NCBI RefSeq assembly: GCF_003058055.1
Contig: NZ_QBTZ01000001.1
Span: 3,614,001-3,678,000 of the forward strand
DNA length: 64,000 nucleotides
Origin: Acidovorax sp. 107
GTDB taxonomy: Bacteria > Pseudomonadota > Gammaproteobacteria > Burkholderiales > Burkholderiaceae_C
Direction: 5' to 3'
The stretch's first letter is position 1, and each line of letters starts with the position of its first letter. The notes under the pieces were generated by a model. That model made no database searches, was not told where the DNA came from, and was given only the letters and a program-made list of their open reading frames with translations. A program made the position numbers and the translations under genes. This document shows, piece after piece, positions 51,626-59,780 of this stretch.

Positions 51626-52708
51626 ATGCCCCCCCACTTCGTTGTTCGTACCCTGGCCACCCTTGCCCTGGCGTGGGCCGCCGCCGCTGCCTGTGTGGCG
51701 CTGCACACCCCGCTGCCCTGGATGATCGGCCCGCTGCTCGCCACCTCCATCGTGTCGATGGCCGGCGGTCCCACCGAGAGCTGGGGCCCGCTGCGCAACG
51801 CTGGGCAATGGACCATTGGCGCCGCCCTGGGCCTGTATTTCACGCCCCAGGTGGTCGCGCTGATCGGGGGGCTGTGGTGGGCCATCGTGCTGGGCATCGT
51901 GTGGGCGCTGTTCCTGGGCTGGCTGTTTGGCGCGTGGCTCTACCGCGTGCACGCACCGCGCATGCATGGCGTGCCCGCCTCCATGCTGCGTGCCACCAGC
52001 TACTTTGCCGGGGCGATTGGCGCGGCGTCCGAGATGACCTTGTTGTCCGAACGCGAAAACGCGCGCACCGACCTGGTGGCCGCCAGCCACAGCCTGCGGC
52101 TGCTGATCGTCACGGTGACCATTCCGTTCGCGCTGCAGTTCAGCGGCCTGCACGGCCTGGACATCTTGCCGCCCACGCTGCGGGTGGTGAGCTGGCCCGG
52201 GCTTGCGCTGTTGGCGGTGCTCACTGGTGCGGGCGCGCTGCTCATGGAGCGCCTGGGCCGAGCCAACCCGTGGTTCATGGGGGCCATGCTGGTGTCCATG
52301 GGCCTGACCATGGCGGGCCAGAGCCTGTCGGCCGTGCCCCAGGGCATGGTCAATGCGGCCCAGCTGGTGATCGGAGTGAGCTTGGGTGTGCGGTTTCGCG
52401 CGGAGTTTTTGCACACCGCGCCGCGTTGGCTGGCCTCGGTGGCGCTGGGCACGGTGGGCCTGATGGGCGTGTGCGCGCTGTTTGCTGGCGCCCTGGCCTG
52501 GGCCACGGGGCTGCCCTGGGTCACCTTGCTGCTGGGTACCTCGCCGGGCGGCATCACCGAAATGGCCATCACGGCCAAAGTACTGCAGTTGGGGGTGCCG
52601 GTGGTGACTGCGTTTCAGGTGTGCCGGCTGATTGCGGTGCTGATGCTGGTGGACCCGCTGTACCGGCGGATTTATCCGCCCAGCGAGCACGTAGGCACGG
52701 TGGGCTGA
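51626..52708 (+). CDS. AbrB/GntP-like membrane protein (AbrB duplication family)
   Basis: The 360-residue protein has about ten hydrophobic segments arranged as two AbrB-type repeats. Family motifs are PLPWMIGPLLATSIVSM near 28 with AGQWTIGAALGLYFTP, and the second repeat's NPWFMGAMLVSMGLTM and LLGTSPGGITEMAITAK near 310. Despite names such as ammonia monooxygenase or AbrB regulator given to this family, the sequence is that of an integral membrane transporter or regulator. The substrate is unknown. GTG 51563 is a possible longer start, but ATG 51626 precedes the first membrane helix directly. Confidence 0.82.
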   Translation: MPPHFVVRTLATLALAWAAAAACVALHTPLPWMIGPLLATSIVSMAGGPTESWGPLRNAGQWTIGAALGLYFTPQVVALIGGLWWAIVLGIVWALFLGWLFGAWLYRVHAPRMHGVPASMLRATSYFAGAIGAASEMTLLSERENARTDLVAASHSLRLLIVTVTIPFALQFSGLHGLDILPPTLRVVSWPGLALLAVLTGAGALLMERLGRANPWFMGAMLVSMGLTMAGQSLSAVPQGMVNAAQLVIGVSLGVRFRAEFLHTAPRWLASVALGTVGLMGVCALFAGALAWATGLPWVTLLLGTSPGGITEMAITAKVLQLGVPVVTAFQVCRLIAVLMLVDPLYRRIYPPSEHVGTVG

Positions 52709-52735
52709 GCTAGCGCACCGTGCCTTGTCGCGGCG

Positions 52736-53035
52736 TCAATGCACCACGACCGGGTTCTGCGCCAAGCCCGCGTAGCGGTCCAGTGCGTCTTCCACTTCTT
52801 CCTGGGTCGGGGTGTCGCGCTGCCAGGCCAGGATCTGCTCCTGGAACATCTCGGCCCAGGAGCCGTCCAGATACACCTCTTTGCCCGAGCGCTTGTCCAC
52901 GATTTCAAAGCCGTGGCGTGCGAGTTGGGGAACAGCAGGGGCGGTGTCGTTGAGCACCTGGGCGCTCTTTTTCTCCACGGCGTCGGGCAGCATGTGGACC
53001 ACCACGAAGGATTCTGAGTCGTAGAGCATGTGCAT
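52736..53035 (-). CDS. DUF3567-family small protein
   Basis: A 99-residue soluble protein starts MHMLYDSESFVVVHMLPD and contains GFEIVDKRSGKEVYLDGSWAEMF, typical of a small family seen in Burkholderiales. The function is unknown. The C-terminus is acidic and helical (PTQEEVEDALDRYAGLAQ). An upstream in-frame ATG at 53143 exists, but the family begins at the MHMLYDSE methionine. The 200 bases upstream to 53236 hold small GC-rich hairpins, such as AAAGCC-CGT-GGCTTT, and no gene. Confidence 0.8.
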   Translation of the reverse strand: MHMLYDSESFVVVHMLPDAVEKKSAQVLNDTAPAVPQLARHGFEIVDKRSGKEVYLDGSWAEMFQEQILAWQRDTPTQEEVEDALDRYAGLAQNPVVVH

Positions 53036-53236
53036 CGTGTTCCCCTTGTCGATATAGATGTCAGATGACAGCGGGTGCACAGAGTTCAAGGGGCCCCGGT
53101 AAAGCCCGTGGCTTTTGCCCTCTGTTGCGTTGCAGTATTTCATGAAAAACGGAGCACTCCGGGTTCACGGGGCTTTTTTGCCCGGATGGCGTTTGGGCGC
53201 AACACTCGGTTCGGCGCAAGCAAGCGCAGGCCGCGC

Positions 53237-54388
53237 TCAGGGCGGGCCGCTGGCGCGCAGCAGCAGGTCGGCGAAATCGCCGTTGGCCTGGGTGAGCTTG
53301 ATGCGCACGGGCAGGTAGCCCAGCCCTGGGGCCACCCAGAGCTCGGCCTTCTGGTCATAGTCCTTGCGGGGCAGGCGCAGCAGCTTGAGGGCGGGTGTGG
53401 GCCCGGCGGGCAGGTCCAGGGTTTCGGGGCCTTCGACGGTGAAGGTCCAGCGGTCGGCGCTGCGAGCGCTCACAGTGGTCAGCGTGATCTGGGTGCCGGG
53501 CACAAACCGGCCCGGGTCTGCCGCCAGCATCGCGCCCAGCTGGATGAACAGGCTCAGGCGGTCCTGCACCCCGGGGCCCGCCACGGCATCGGGCGTGTTG
53601 GCGCTGAAGGTGACACGGCCCTTGGCGTAGTCGAAATGGGCGGCCTGCTCGCTGCGGGATTTGTCGGAGAACTTCTCGGGCAGCAGTCCTTGCTCTGTGA
53701 CCGTGCCGACGCTGCGCTGCGTGCGGGTGCCCACCAGAAAGGCGCTGATCTCCTGGCGCGCCTCGTAGCGGTTGCCGTCGTGCTGCCACAGCAGCTCGGC
53801 CTTGGCGCTGTAGGCGAACTTTTTGGCCTGGCCGCTCACGTCAAACGCAAGACGCGTGGGGGCGGGCATGCGCACGGGCGGAGGTGAGGCGCTGGCACTG
53901 CGGCCGGTGCCTCCGGGCGGGCGGATGTCCACGCCTGTGCCGGTCTGGGCGTCTTCGGCGGGGGGCTCTGGGGGCGTGGCTGGTACCGATGCCGCAGGCG
54001 CGGGTGCAGGGGCGGCGTCGTTGGTAGGTGTCTCAGGGGTTGCGCTGGCCACAGTGGTTGCGGCACCGGTGTCCGCAGGCGTGCCAGCTTCTACGACAGG
54101 GGCGGCTACCGGTGCAAGTTCGGGACGGTCCTGGGCCGCAGGGGCTGGGGGGCGCTTGGGGGAGGGCGCCTTTTTACGGGGCGGAGTTTGCGGTGCGGCA
54201 ACCGGCACGGCAGTCACGCCGGCAGGCGCAACGGTTGGTGGTGGCGGTGCGGGCGCAATGCTGCGCGTGCTGAACACCTGGCTGGACGGCTGCGCGGGGC
54301 TGTCCCAGGCCAGAGGCACGCCGCTGAGCACCAACCAGTGCAGGGCCAGCACCAGGGCCGTGATGAAAACCAGCGCGCGCCGTGGCAT
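53237..54388 (-). CDS. DUF3108-family envelope protein
   Basis: An N-terminal membrane anchor or signal (ALVFITALVLALHWLVL) is followed by about 130 residues of Pro/Ala/Thr-rich linker, then a beta-rich DUF3108 domain at about 185-383 (RLAFDVSGQAKKFAYSAKAEL, then HFDYAKGRVTFSA and AELWVAPGLGYLPVRIKL). The layout suggests a periplasmic domain on a long spacer, possibly crossing peptidoglycan. The function is unknown. The start at 54388 lies 32 bases after the IclR stop on the same strand. Confidence 0.8.
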   Translation of the reverse strand: MPRRALVFITALVLALHWLVLSGVPLAWDSPAQPSSQVFSTRSIAPAPPPPTVAPAGVTAVPVAAPQTPPRKKAPSPKRPPAPAAQDRPELAPVAAPVVEAGTPADTGAATTVASATPETPTNDAAPAPAPAASVPATPPEPPAEDAQTGTGVDIRPPGGTGRSASASPPPVRMPAPTRLAFDVSGQAKKFAYSAKAELLWQHDGNRYEARQEISAFLVGTRTQRSVGTVTEQGLLPEKFSDKSRSEQAAHFDYAKGRVTFSANTPDAVAGPGVQDRLSLFIQLGAMLAADPGRFVPGTQITLTTVSARSADRWTFTVEGPETLDLPAGPTPALKLLRLPRKDYDQKAELWVAPGLGYLPVRIKLTQANGDFADLLLRASGPP

Positions 54389-54419
54389 CTGCTCGCCGCT
54401 TGTGTGGGGGGCGGGGCCG

Positions 54420-55208
54420 TCAGGCGCTGCCTGCGCCCAGGTCGCTGGACAGCTGGGCCGCCGCCGTGCGCAGTGGTGCATCAATGGCGCCGCCCCATTC
54501 GGGGTCGAAGGTGGCGATGGAGCCCAGGGTGGTGATGCCCAGCTCCAGGTGGCCGTCGGCGTCGAACACCGGGGCGCAGAAGGCGACGATGCCGGGCAGC
54601 AGTGTGTCCACCACGCGGGCGGCGCCGCGCTCGCGCACCTCGGCCAGCAGGGTGTTCACCTCGGCCATGGTGGCGGGCAGATCGGTACGGCGCATCTTGA
54701 CGGCGCGGGCCAGCTCCTCTTTCAGCAGCGGCGCCACCACCTCCGGTGACATGAAGGCCGCAAAACACCGGCCCGTGGCCGACGACAGCAGTGGCATCAC
54801 GTCGCCCAGGCGCAGGTTGGCGGTGACAGCCTGGGGCGATTCCTCCCAGTGCACGATGGTGGGGCCGTGGTTGCCCCACACGGCCAGCGCCAGCGTGTGG
54901 CCGATGGTTTCCATCAGTGCCGGCATGCGCTCGCGGGCCAGGCGCACGCCATCGAGCCGCGTCAGCGAGGCCAGCCCCAGCTTGAGCGCGGCCGGGCCCA
55001 GGTCGTAGCGCGCGGTGCGCGGATCTTGCGTGACCAGACCCAGGCGCTGAAAGCTCACCAGATACCGGTGCGCCTTGGCCGCGCTCATGCCCGCCGAGGC
55101 GGCCACGTCCTTGAGCATCAGCGGCCCGCGCGAGCGTGTCAGCCCCTCCAGCAGGGCAAAACCCACCTCGACCGATTGAATTCCTGCACGTTCTTTGTCC
55201 ATGTGCAC
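54420..55208 (-). CDS. IclR-family transcriptional regulator
   Basis: An N-terminal winged helix-turn-helix (residues about 8-70: SVEVGFALLEGLTRSRGPLM, then AGMSAAKAHRYLVSFQRLGL) precedes an IclR effector domain (SATGRCFAAFMSPE, APVFDADGHLELGITTLG). IclR proteins often control catabolism of aromatics or organic acids. It is divergent from the fumarylacetoacetase-family hydrolase and the Bug-type binding protein, so those are its likely targets. ATG 55202 (MDKERAG) is an alternative start. The AT-rich 96-base gap between the genes should hold the shared operator. Confidence 0.88.
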   Translation of the reverse strand: MHMDKERAGIQSVEVGFALLEGLTRSRGPLMLKDVAASAGMSAAKAHRYLVSFQRLGLVTQDPRTARYDLGPAALKLGLASLTRLDGVRLARERMPALMETIGHTLALAVWGNHGPTIVHWEESPQAVTANLRLGDVMPLLSSATGRCFAAFMSPEVVAPLLKEELARAVKMRRTDLPATMAEVNTLLAEVRERGAARVVDTLLPGIVAFCAPVFDADGHLELGITTLGSIATFDPEWGGAIDAPLRTAAAQLSSDLGAGSA

Positions 55209-55304
55209 TAAAATTTGCGAGTTTTGTTTAGTTAAATCAATTTACCCAAGCGTAATTCGTGCTGGGTGAAGCCTTCAACCCCTTGAGACAAAGGTCCTGC
55301 CACC

Positions 55305-56315
55305 ATGAAACTCGCTACCTACAAAGACGGCTCGCGCGACGGCCAACTGGTTGTCGTCTCCCGCGACCTGGGCACGGCCCATTATGCGACCGGCATTGCC
55401 AGCAAGATGCAGCAGGCGCTGGACGACTGGGGCTTCCTGTCGCCCCAGCTGCAGGACCTGTACGACCAGCTCAACAGCGGCCGCGCGCGCCACGCCTTCC
55501 CCTTCGACCCGGCCCAGTGCATGGCCCCGCTGCCCCGCGCCTACCAGTGGGCCGACGGCTCGGCCTACATCAACCACGTCGAACTGGTGCGAAAAGCGCG
55601 CAACTCCGAAGTGCCTGAGAGTTTCTACACCGCCCCCCTGATGTACCAGGGCGGCAGCGACGACTTCATCGGCCCCTGCGACGACGTGGTGGTGCCCAGC
55701 GAGGCGATGGGCATCGACTTCGAGGCCGAGATCGCGGTCATCACCGGCGACGTGAAGATGGGCACCAATGCCGACCAGGCGCTGGACGGCATCCGCCTGG
55801 TGATGATTGCCAACGACGTGAGCCTGCGCAACCTGATCCCGGCCGAGCTGGCCAAGGGCTTTGGCTTCTTCCAGAGCAAGCCCGCCACCGCCTTCGGCCC
55901 CGTGGCCGTGACGCTGGACGAACTGGGCGACGCCTGGGACCACGGCCGCGTGAACCTGACCGTGCAGTCCACCTGGAACGGCCGCAAGGTCGGCATGTGC
56001 GACGCGGGCCCCGAGATGACCTTCCACTTCGGTCAGCTGATTGCTCACATCGCCAAGACACGCAACGTGCGCGCCGGCTCCATCGTGGGCAGCGGCACCG
56101 TCAGCAACAAGGGCGTGGAGCAGAACGGCCGCATGGAATGGCCCAAGGGCTACAGCTGCATCGCCGAAAAGCGCTGCATCGAAACCATCCAGGACGGCAA
56201 GCCCAGCACCGAGTTCATGAAGTTTGGCGACACCATCCGCATCGAAGTCAAGGGCAAAGACGGCGCCAGCATCTTTGGTGCCATCGACCAGACGATTGCC
56301 GCACCGGCCGCCTGA
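55305..56315 (+). CDS. Fumarylacetoacetate hydrolase-family protein
   Basis: The 336-residue protein has the FAH fold with metal-binding acidic motifs: DFEAEIAVITGDVKMG near 130 and an earlier YQGGSDDFIGPCDDVVVP. IVGSGTVSNKGVE near 265 matches the family's C-terminal lobe. Members cleave C-C bonds of 3-ketoacids or isomerise and hydrate ring-cleavage products. The first 80 residues (MKLATYKDGSRDGQLVVVSR) are the normal N-terminal domain of the longer subgroup. Context with IclR and a Bug-type protein suggests breakdown of an aromatic or dicarboxylic acid. Confidence 0.88.
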   Translation: MKLATYKDGSRDGQLVVVSRDLGTAHYATGIASKMQQALDDWGFLSPQLQDLYDQLNSGRARHAFPFDPAQCMAPLPRAYQWADGSAYINHVELVRKARNSEVPESFYTAPLMYQGGSDDFIGPCDDVVVPSEAMGIDFEAEIAVITGDVKMGTNADQALDGIRLVMIANDVSLRNLIPAELAKGFGFFQSKPATAFGPVAVTLDELGDAWDHGRVNLTVQSTWNGRKVGMCDAGPEMTFHFGQLIAHIAKTRNVRAGSIVGSGTVSNKGVEQNGRMEWPKGYSCIAEKRCIETIQDGKPSTEFMKFGDTIRIEVKGKDGASIFGAIDQTIAAPAA

Positions 56316-56327
56316 GGCCCTGCAGCG

Positions 56328-56401
56328 CAAAATTTTGAATAAAACCGGCTGCATGCGCAAGTTGAATATGCGCTGGCAGCTATCAAATTCATAGTATCAA
56401 G
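56328..56401 (-). repeat. Interspersed repeat, copy 9
   Basis: On the minus strand it reads TTTGATAGCTGCCAGCGC, then ATATTCAACTTGCGCATGC and CGGTTTTATTC. It fills the gap between the FAH-family gene and the Bug-type gene and ends at that gene's AAGGAG ribosome-binding site. Confidence 0.75.
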
Positions 56402-56412
56402 GAGACAACCCC

Positions 56413-57390
56413 ATGCAACGCCGTACCCTCTTGTCCGCCCTGGCCGCCGCAGGCGCCACCACCGCCGCGCCCTGGGCCGCCGCCCAGTCTGCCTGGCCCG
56501 ACCAGCCCCTGCGCTGGGTGGTGCCGTACCCCGCCGGTGGCGGCACCGACGTGCTCGCCCGTACCGTGGCCGAGGCCATGCGCCAGACGCTGGGCCAGCA
56601 GATCGTGGTCGACAACCGCCCCGGTGCCTCGACCAACATCGGCGCGCAGATGGTGGCCACGGCCAAGCCGGACGGCAACACCTTCATGTCGGCCGACAAC
56701 GCCGTGCTGGCCTACAACGAGCACCTGTTCACCAAGCTGCCGTTCAACCCCGAAAAGGACTTCACCTACGTGGGCGGCATCAGCCGCTTCCCGCTCGCGC
56801 TGGTGGTGAACCCGGCGTTTGAAGCCAAGACGGTGAAGGAATTTCTGGCCTACGCGCGCGCCAATCCCGGCAAGCTCAACTACGCATCGCCCGGCAACGG
56901 CTCGCCGCACCACTTGGCGATGGAGATGTTCAAGAACCGCACCAAGACCTTCCTCACGCACATCCCCTACCGCGGCGCCGCGCCCGCGCTGCAGGACGTG
57001 ATGGGTGGCCAGGTCCCCTGCATGTTCCTGGACCTGGCCGCCGGCCTGCCCGTGATCACCTCGGGCAAGGTGCGCGCCCTGGCCATCGGCTCGGCCAAGC
57101 GCATCGCTGCGTTGCCCGACGTGCCCACGCTGGCCGAGGCGGGGGTGCCCAACACCGAGGTGTTCGCGTTCCAGGGCATCCTGGCGCCCGCTGGCCTCCC
57201 CGCTGCCATCACCGCGCGTTTGAATGTCGACCTGAACAAGGCCCTGCTGAACCCCGCCGTGGTCAAGCGCATGAACGACTTCGGCATGGAAGCCTTGCCC
57301 GGCACGCCTGAACAGTTCCGCGCCATGGCGCGGGCCGAGTCCAAGCGCTGGGGCGAGATCATCAAAGCGGCTGGCGTAAAGCTGGACTGA
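56413..57390 (+). CDS. Bug/TctC-family tripartite tricarboxylate transporter substrate-binding protein
   Basis: A signal peptide with a twin-arginine-like start (MQRRTLLSALAAAGATTAAP) precedes the Bug fold: LRWVVPYPAGGGTDVLARTV, VVDNRPGASTNIGAQMVA and, later, GSPHHLAMEMFK and TSGKVRALAIGSAKR. The 325-residue length is typical. These periplasmic proteins bind carboxylates for TctAB-type carriers, but no tctA/tctB lies nearby, as is common in Burkholderiales. An AAGGAG site lies 8 bases before the start. Cotranscription with the upstream FAH-family gene suggests it binds that pathway's substrate. Confidence 0.9.
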   Translation: MQRRTLLSALAAAGATTAAPWAAAQSAWPDQPLRWVVPYPAGGGTDVLARTVAEAMRQTLGQQIVVDNRPGASTNIGAQMVATAKPDGNTFMSADNAVLAYNEHLFTKLPFNPEKDFTYVGGISRFPLALVVNPAFEAKTVKEFLAYARANPGKLNYASPGNGSPHHLAMEMFKNRTKTFLTHIPYRGAAPALQDVMGGQVPCMFLDLAAGLPVITSGKVRALAIGSAKRIAALPDVPTLAEAGVPNTEVFAFQGILAPAGLPAAITARLNVDLNKALLNPAVVKRMNDFGMEALPGTPEQFRAMARAESKRWGEIIKAAGVKLD

Positions 57391-57493
57391 TCGCGCAGCA
57401 CTTCGGTGCACAGGGCAGTGCACTGGGTGGCTTGGTTTTGCCGAGCCTTGCCACCTCTGTGGCCTCGCAGGCCGCCTGCCTGTTCAAGCCCAC

Positions 57494-57907
57494 CTATTCA
57501 GGCAGATGGCACACCGCCTCGATGTTGTTGCCTTCCGGGTCGATGACAAACGCGCCGTAGTAGTGCGGGTGGTAGTCGGGCCGCAGACCCGGGGCTCCGT
57601 TGTCTTGGCCCCCGGCTTCCATGGCGGCGCGGTAGAAGGCATCGACCTGGGCCCGTGTGGCGGCCCGCCACGCCAGGTGGCAGCCTGTGGTGGCGGGCGG
57701 GCCGCCGTAGGGCGAGGGGCCGTCGATGAACCACACGTCGGCTTTTTTGCCGTCGGGCTCGGTCGGGGCCGGGTAGGCAAAGCCCAGCATGTTTGAGCCG
57801 TAGTTGCCTTCAAAACACAGGCTGTAGCCCAAAGGCGTGAGGGCGACGGTGTAGAACGCCTTAGTGCGGGCAATGTCGGTGACGCGGAAAGTCATGTGGT
57901 CCAGCAT
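57494..57907 (-). CDS. VOC (glyoxalase/dioxygenase fold) family protein
   Basis: The 137-residue protein is a single VOC domain with MLDHMTFRVTDIARTKAFYT at the N-terminus and YHPHYYGAFVIDPEGNNIEAVC at the end. Metal-ligand candidates are the N-terminal His4, a central His in TGCHLAWRA and the C-terminal Glu. It may be a lyase or a binding protein; the substrate is unknown. A longer in-frame start at 58024 would include the promoter region, so ATG 57907 is preferred. Confidence 0.85.
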   Translation of the reverse strand: MLDHMTFRVTDIARTKAFYTVALTPLGYSLCFEGNYGSNMLGFAYPAPTEPDGKKADVWFIDGPSPYGGPPATTGCHLAWRAATRAQVDAFYRAAMEAGGQDNGAPGLRPDYHPHYYGAFVIDPEGNNIEAVCHLPE

Positions 57908-57952
57908 GTGAAATGGCTCCTGGGCTGATGAAGGGTGGTTGATTGCACGAAT

Positions 57953-57981
57953 ACTGTATTTATGTACATGTATTTTGGCAA
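57953..57981 (-). promoter_or_regulatory. Promoter of the VOC gene
   Basis: On the minus strand TTGCCA (57981-57976) and TACAGT (57958-57953) are separated by exactly 17 bases, about 46 bases upstream of the start codon. The spacer contains ACATGTACAT, which is palindromic around TGTACA. The remaining 290 bases to the divergent yqhD start (58272) are GC-rich with short palindromes and no convincing gene. Confidence 0.6.
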
Positions 57982-58271
57982 GCATTTCAGGGGAAGCGTG
58001 GTGACACGCAGCACCTGACTCCACCTCCGGTCGAGTCGCTCGGGGCGCTCCCGCTTTCGCTTTGCCGCCGCGGCGCCCCGCGCCCCAAGGGCGCGCGCAC
58101 TCGGAGGCGCTGAACGGCGCCTTACCCCCGATGGCCCGTCCCCGCCGTGGGCGCCCGGCTTGGCGGTGGTGGCCACAGGGTTATCGCGCGCGCGACGCGG
58201 CCCGTGTGCGGGTGCGCCGCACAATGCGTGCCCCAGCGGCGCCCGCGCCCGCCTTCCTCAGAAAGATTCCC

Positions 58272-59435
58272 ATGCTGAACTTCGACTTTCACAACCCTAC
58301 CCACATCGCCTTCGGCCAGGGCCGCATTGCCGAACTGGCCAAGCTGGTGCCCGCTGCCGCCAAGGTGCTGATCCTGGTGGGCGGCGCCAGCGCCGAAAAG
58401 ACCGGCACGCTGGCCGAGGTGCGCGCCGCGCTGGGCGATCGCCAGCACGCCACTTTCAGTGGCATCGAGCCCAACCCGAGCTATGAAACCTCCATGAAGG
58501 CCGTGGCACAGATCCGCGAAGGGGGCTTTGACTTTCTGCTGGCCGTGGGCGGTGGCTCGGTGATCGACGCCACCAAGTTCATCGCGGCCGCTGTCCGTTT
58601 CGAAGGCGATGACCCCTGGGCCATCCTTGAAAAGCACGGCCGGAACATCAAGGGCGCCATGCCGTTCGGCTCAGTGCTCACGCTGCCCGCCACGGGCTCG
58701 GAGATGAACAACGGCGGCGTCATCACCCACCGCGGCAAGGGTGCCAAGCTGTCGTTTGGCAGCGTGCATACCTACCCTGTGTTCTCGGTGCTCGACCCCA
58801 CCAAGACCTACACCCTGCCGCCCCAGCAGCTGGCCAACGGCGTGGTCGATGCGTTTGTGCATACGGTGGAGCAGTACCTCACGTACCCGGTCAATGCGCC
58901 GGTGCAGGACCGTTTTGCGGAAGGCATCCTGCAGACGCTGATCGAGGTGGGCCCGCGCCTGCTCGCGGCCACCGAGCCCGTGTACGACGACCGCGCCAAC
59001 CTGATGTGGGCCGCCACCATGGCGCTCAACGGCCTGATCGGCGCGGGCGTGCCGCAGGACTGGGCCACGCACATGATCGGCCACGAACTCACGGCGCTAC
59101 ACGGCATCGACCACGCGCGCACCTTGGCCATCGTGCTGCCCGCGCTGCTGAACGAGCGCCGGGTGGCCAAGCGCGCCAAGCTGCTGCAGTATGGCGAGCG
59201 CGTATGGGGCATCACCACCGGCACCGACGACGAACGCATCACGGCGGCCATCGAGCGCACGCGCGATTTCTTTGAGGCCATGGGCATCGCCACGCGCCTG
59301 TCGGGCTACGGCCTGGGCAGCGAGGTGGTGGACACCGTGGTGGCGCAGCTCGAAGCGCACGGCATGGTGACGCTGGGCGAGCAGCGCGAGATCACACCCG
59401 CCGTGAGCCGCCGCATCCTCGAAGCCGCGCTGTAA
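58272..59435 (+). CDS. yqhD: Iron-containing alcohol dehydrogenase, YqhD-like
   Basis: The 387-residue protein belongs to the Fe-ADH family: FDFHNPTHIAFGQGRIAEL at the N-terminus, LAVGGGSVIDATKFIA near 95, PATGSEMNNGGVIT near 140 and metal-ligand histidines in MIGHELTALHGIDHARTLA near 265. The N-terminus is the YqhD/BDH type. Such enzymes reduce aldehydes with NADPH. The ATG 58272 matches the family start; an upstream extension is not protein-like. A degenerate copy of this gene's 3' end lies at 62231, on the far side of the next gene. Confidence 0.9.
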   Translation: MLNFDFHNPTHIAFGQGRIAELAKLVPAAAKVLILVGGASAEKTGTLAEVRAALGDRQHATFSGIEPNPSYETSMKAVAQIREGGFDFLLAVGGGSVIDATKFIAAAVRFEGDDPWAILEKHGRNIKGAMPFGSVLTLPATGSEMNNGGVITHRGKGAKLSFGSVHTYPVFSVLDPTKTYTLPPQQLANGVVDAFVHTVEQYLTYPVNAPVQDRFAEGILQTLIEVGPRLLAATEPVYDDRANLMWAATMALNGLIGAGVPQDWATHMIGHELTALHGIDHARTLAIVLPALLNERRVAKRAKLLQYGERVWGITTGTDDERITAAIERTRDFFEAMGIATRLSGYGLGSEVVDTVVAQLEAHGMVTLGEQREITPAVSRRILEAAL

Positions 59436-59474
59436 CGCTGCGCACGGGGCGCGCCAGCGAAAAGGCCCAAGACC

Positions 59475-59507
59475 CCGGGCCAATGACCTTGAGGCCCGGT
59501 TCGGTTT
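59475..59507 (+). terminator. Probable terminator after yqhD
   Basis: A 7-bp stem CCGGGCC / GGCCCGG with an 11-base loop is followed by TTCGGTTT. It lies 40 bases after the yqhD stop and before the riboswitch, so yqhD and the PBP gene are probably separate transcripts. The T run is imperfect. Confidence 0.5.
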
Positions 59508-59533
59508 GTGCGCGTGGGTTAGAGTCAACCCTT

Positions 59534-59727
59534 CTCTTGCGGGAGAGCGGGGCGTACGGCGCCCCCGCCGAAGGCGCAAACTCCCATCATCGCTCAGGCA
59601 ACCGGACCGCAAGAGACCATCGCCGACTGGAGAGAGGCCGCCACCATCGCGCAACGCGGGTGGGGTCCACCGAAGGGGCTGGCTGCCACCGCAGCTGAAA
59701 CTCTCAGGTAACAGGGACAGGGGGAGA
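59534..59727 (+). promoter_or_regulatory. Tandem glycine riboswitch upstream of the PBP1A gene
   Basis: Aptamer 1 (59534-59615) is closed by a perfect 9-bp helix, CTCTTGCGG with CCGCAAGAG. It has the core GGGAGAGCGGG, GCCGAAGGCGCAAAC and CTCAGGCAACCGGACCG. Aptamer 2 (about 59625-59723) repeats the plan: CTGGAGAGAGG, CACCGAAGGGGC and CTCTCAGGTAACAGGGACAG. A 9-base linker joins them, as in known tandem glycine riboswitches. It reads toward the PBP1A gene, whose ATG is at 59781. No intrinsic terminator follows; GGGAG (59722-59726) could pair with CTCCC (59776-59780) just before that ATG. Confidence 0.9.
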
Positions 59728-59780
59728 GGCGCCGCAGGCCCGTCTTGGAACGGGCACTGCACCAGCCCGAGTTCCCTCCC

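Noticed and set aside
59738..59755. Intrinsic terminator of the glycine riboswitch
   Set aside because: The 6-bp hairpin has no T run after it, so a transcription terminator is not supported.
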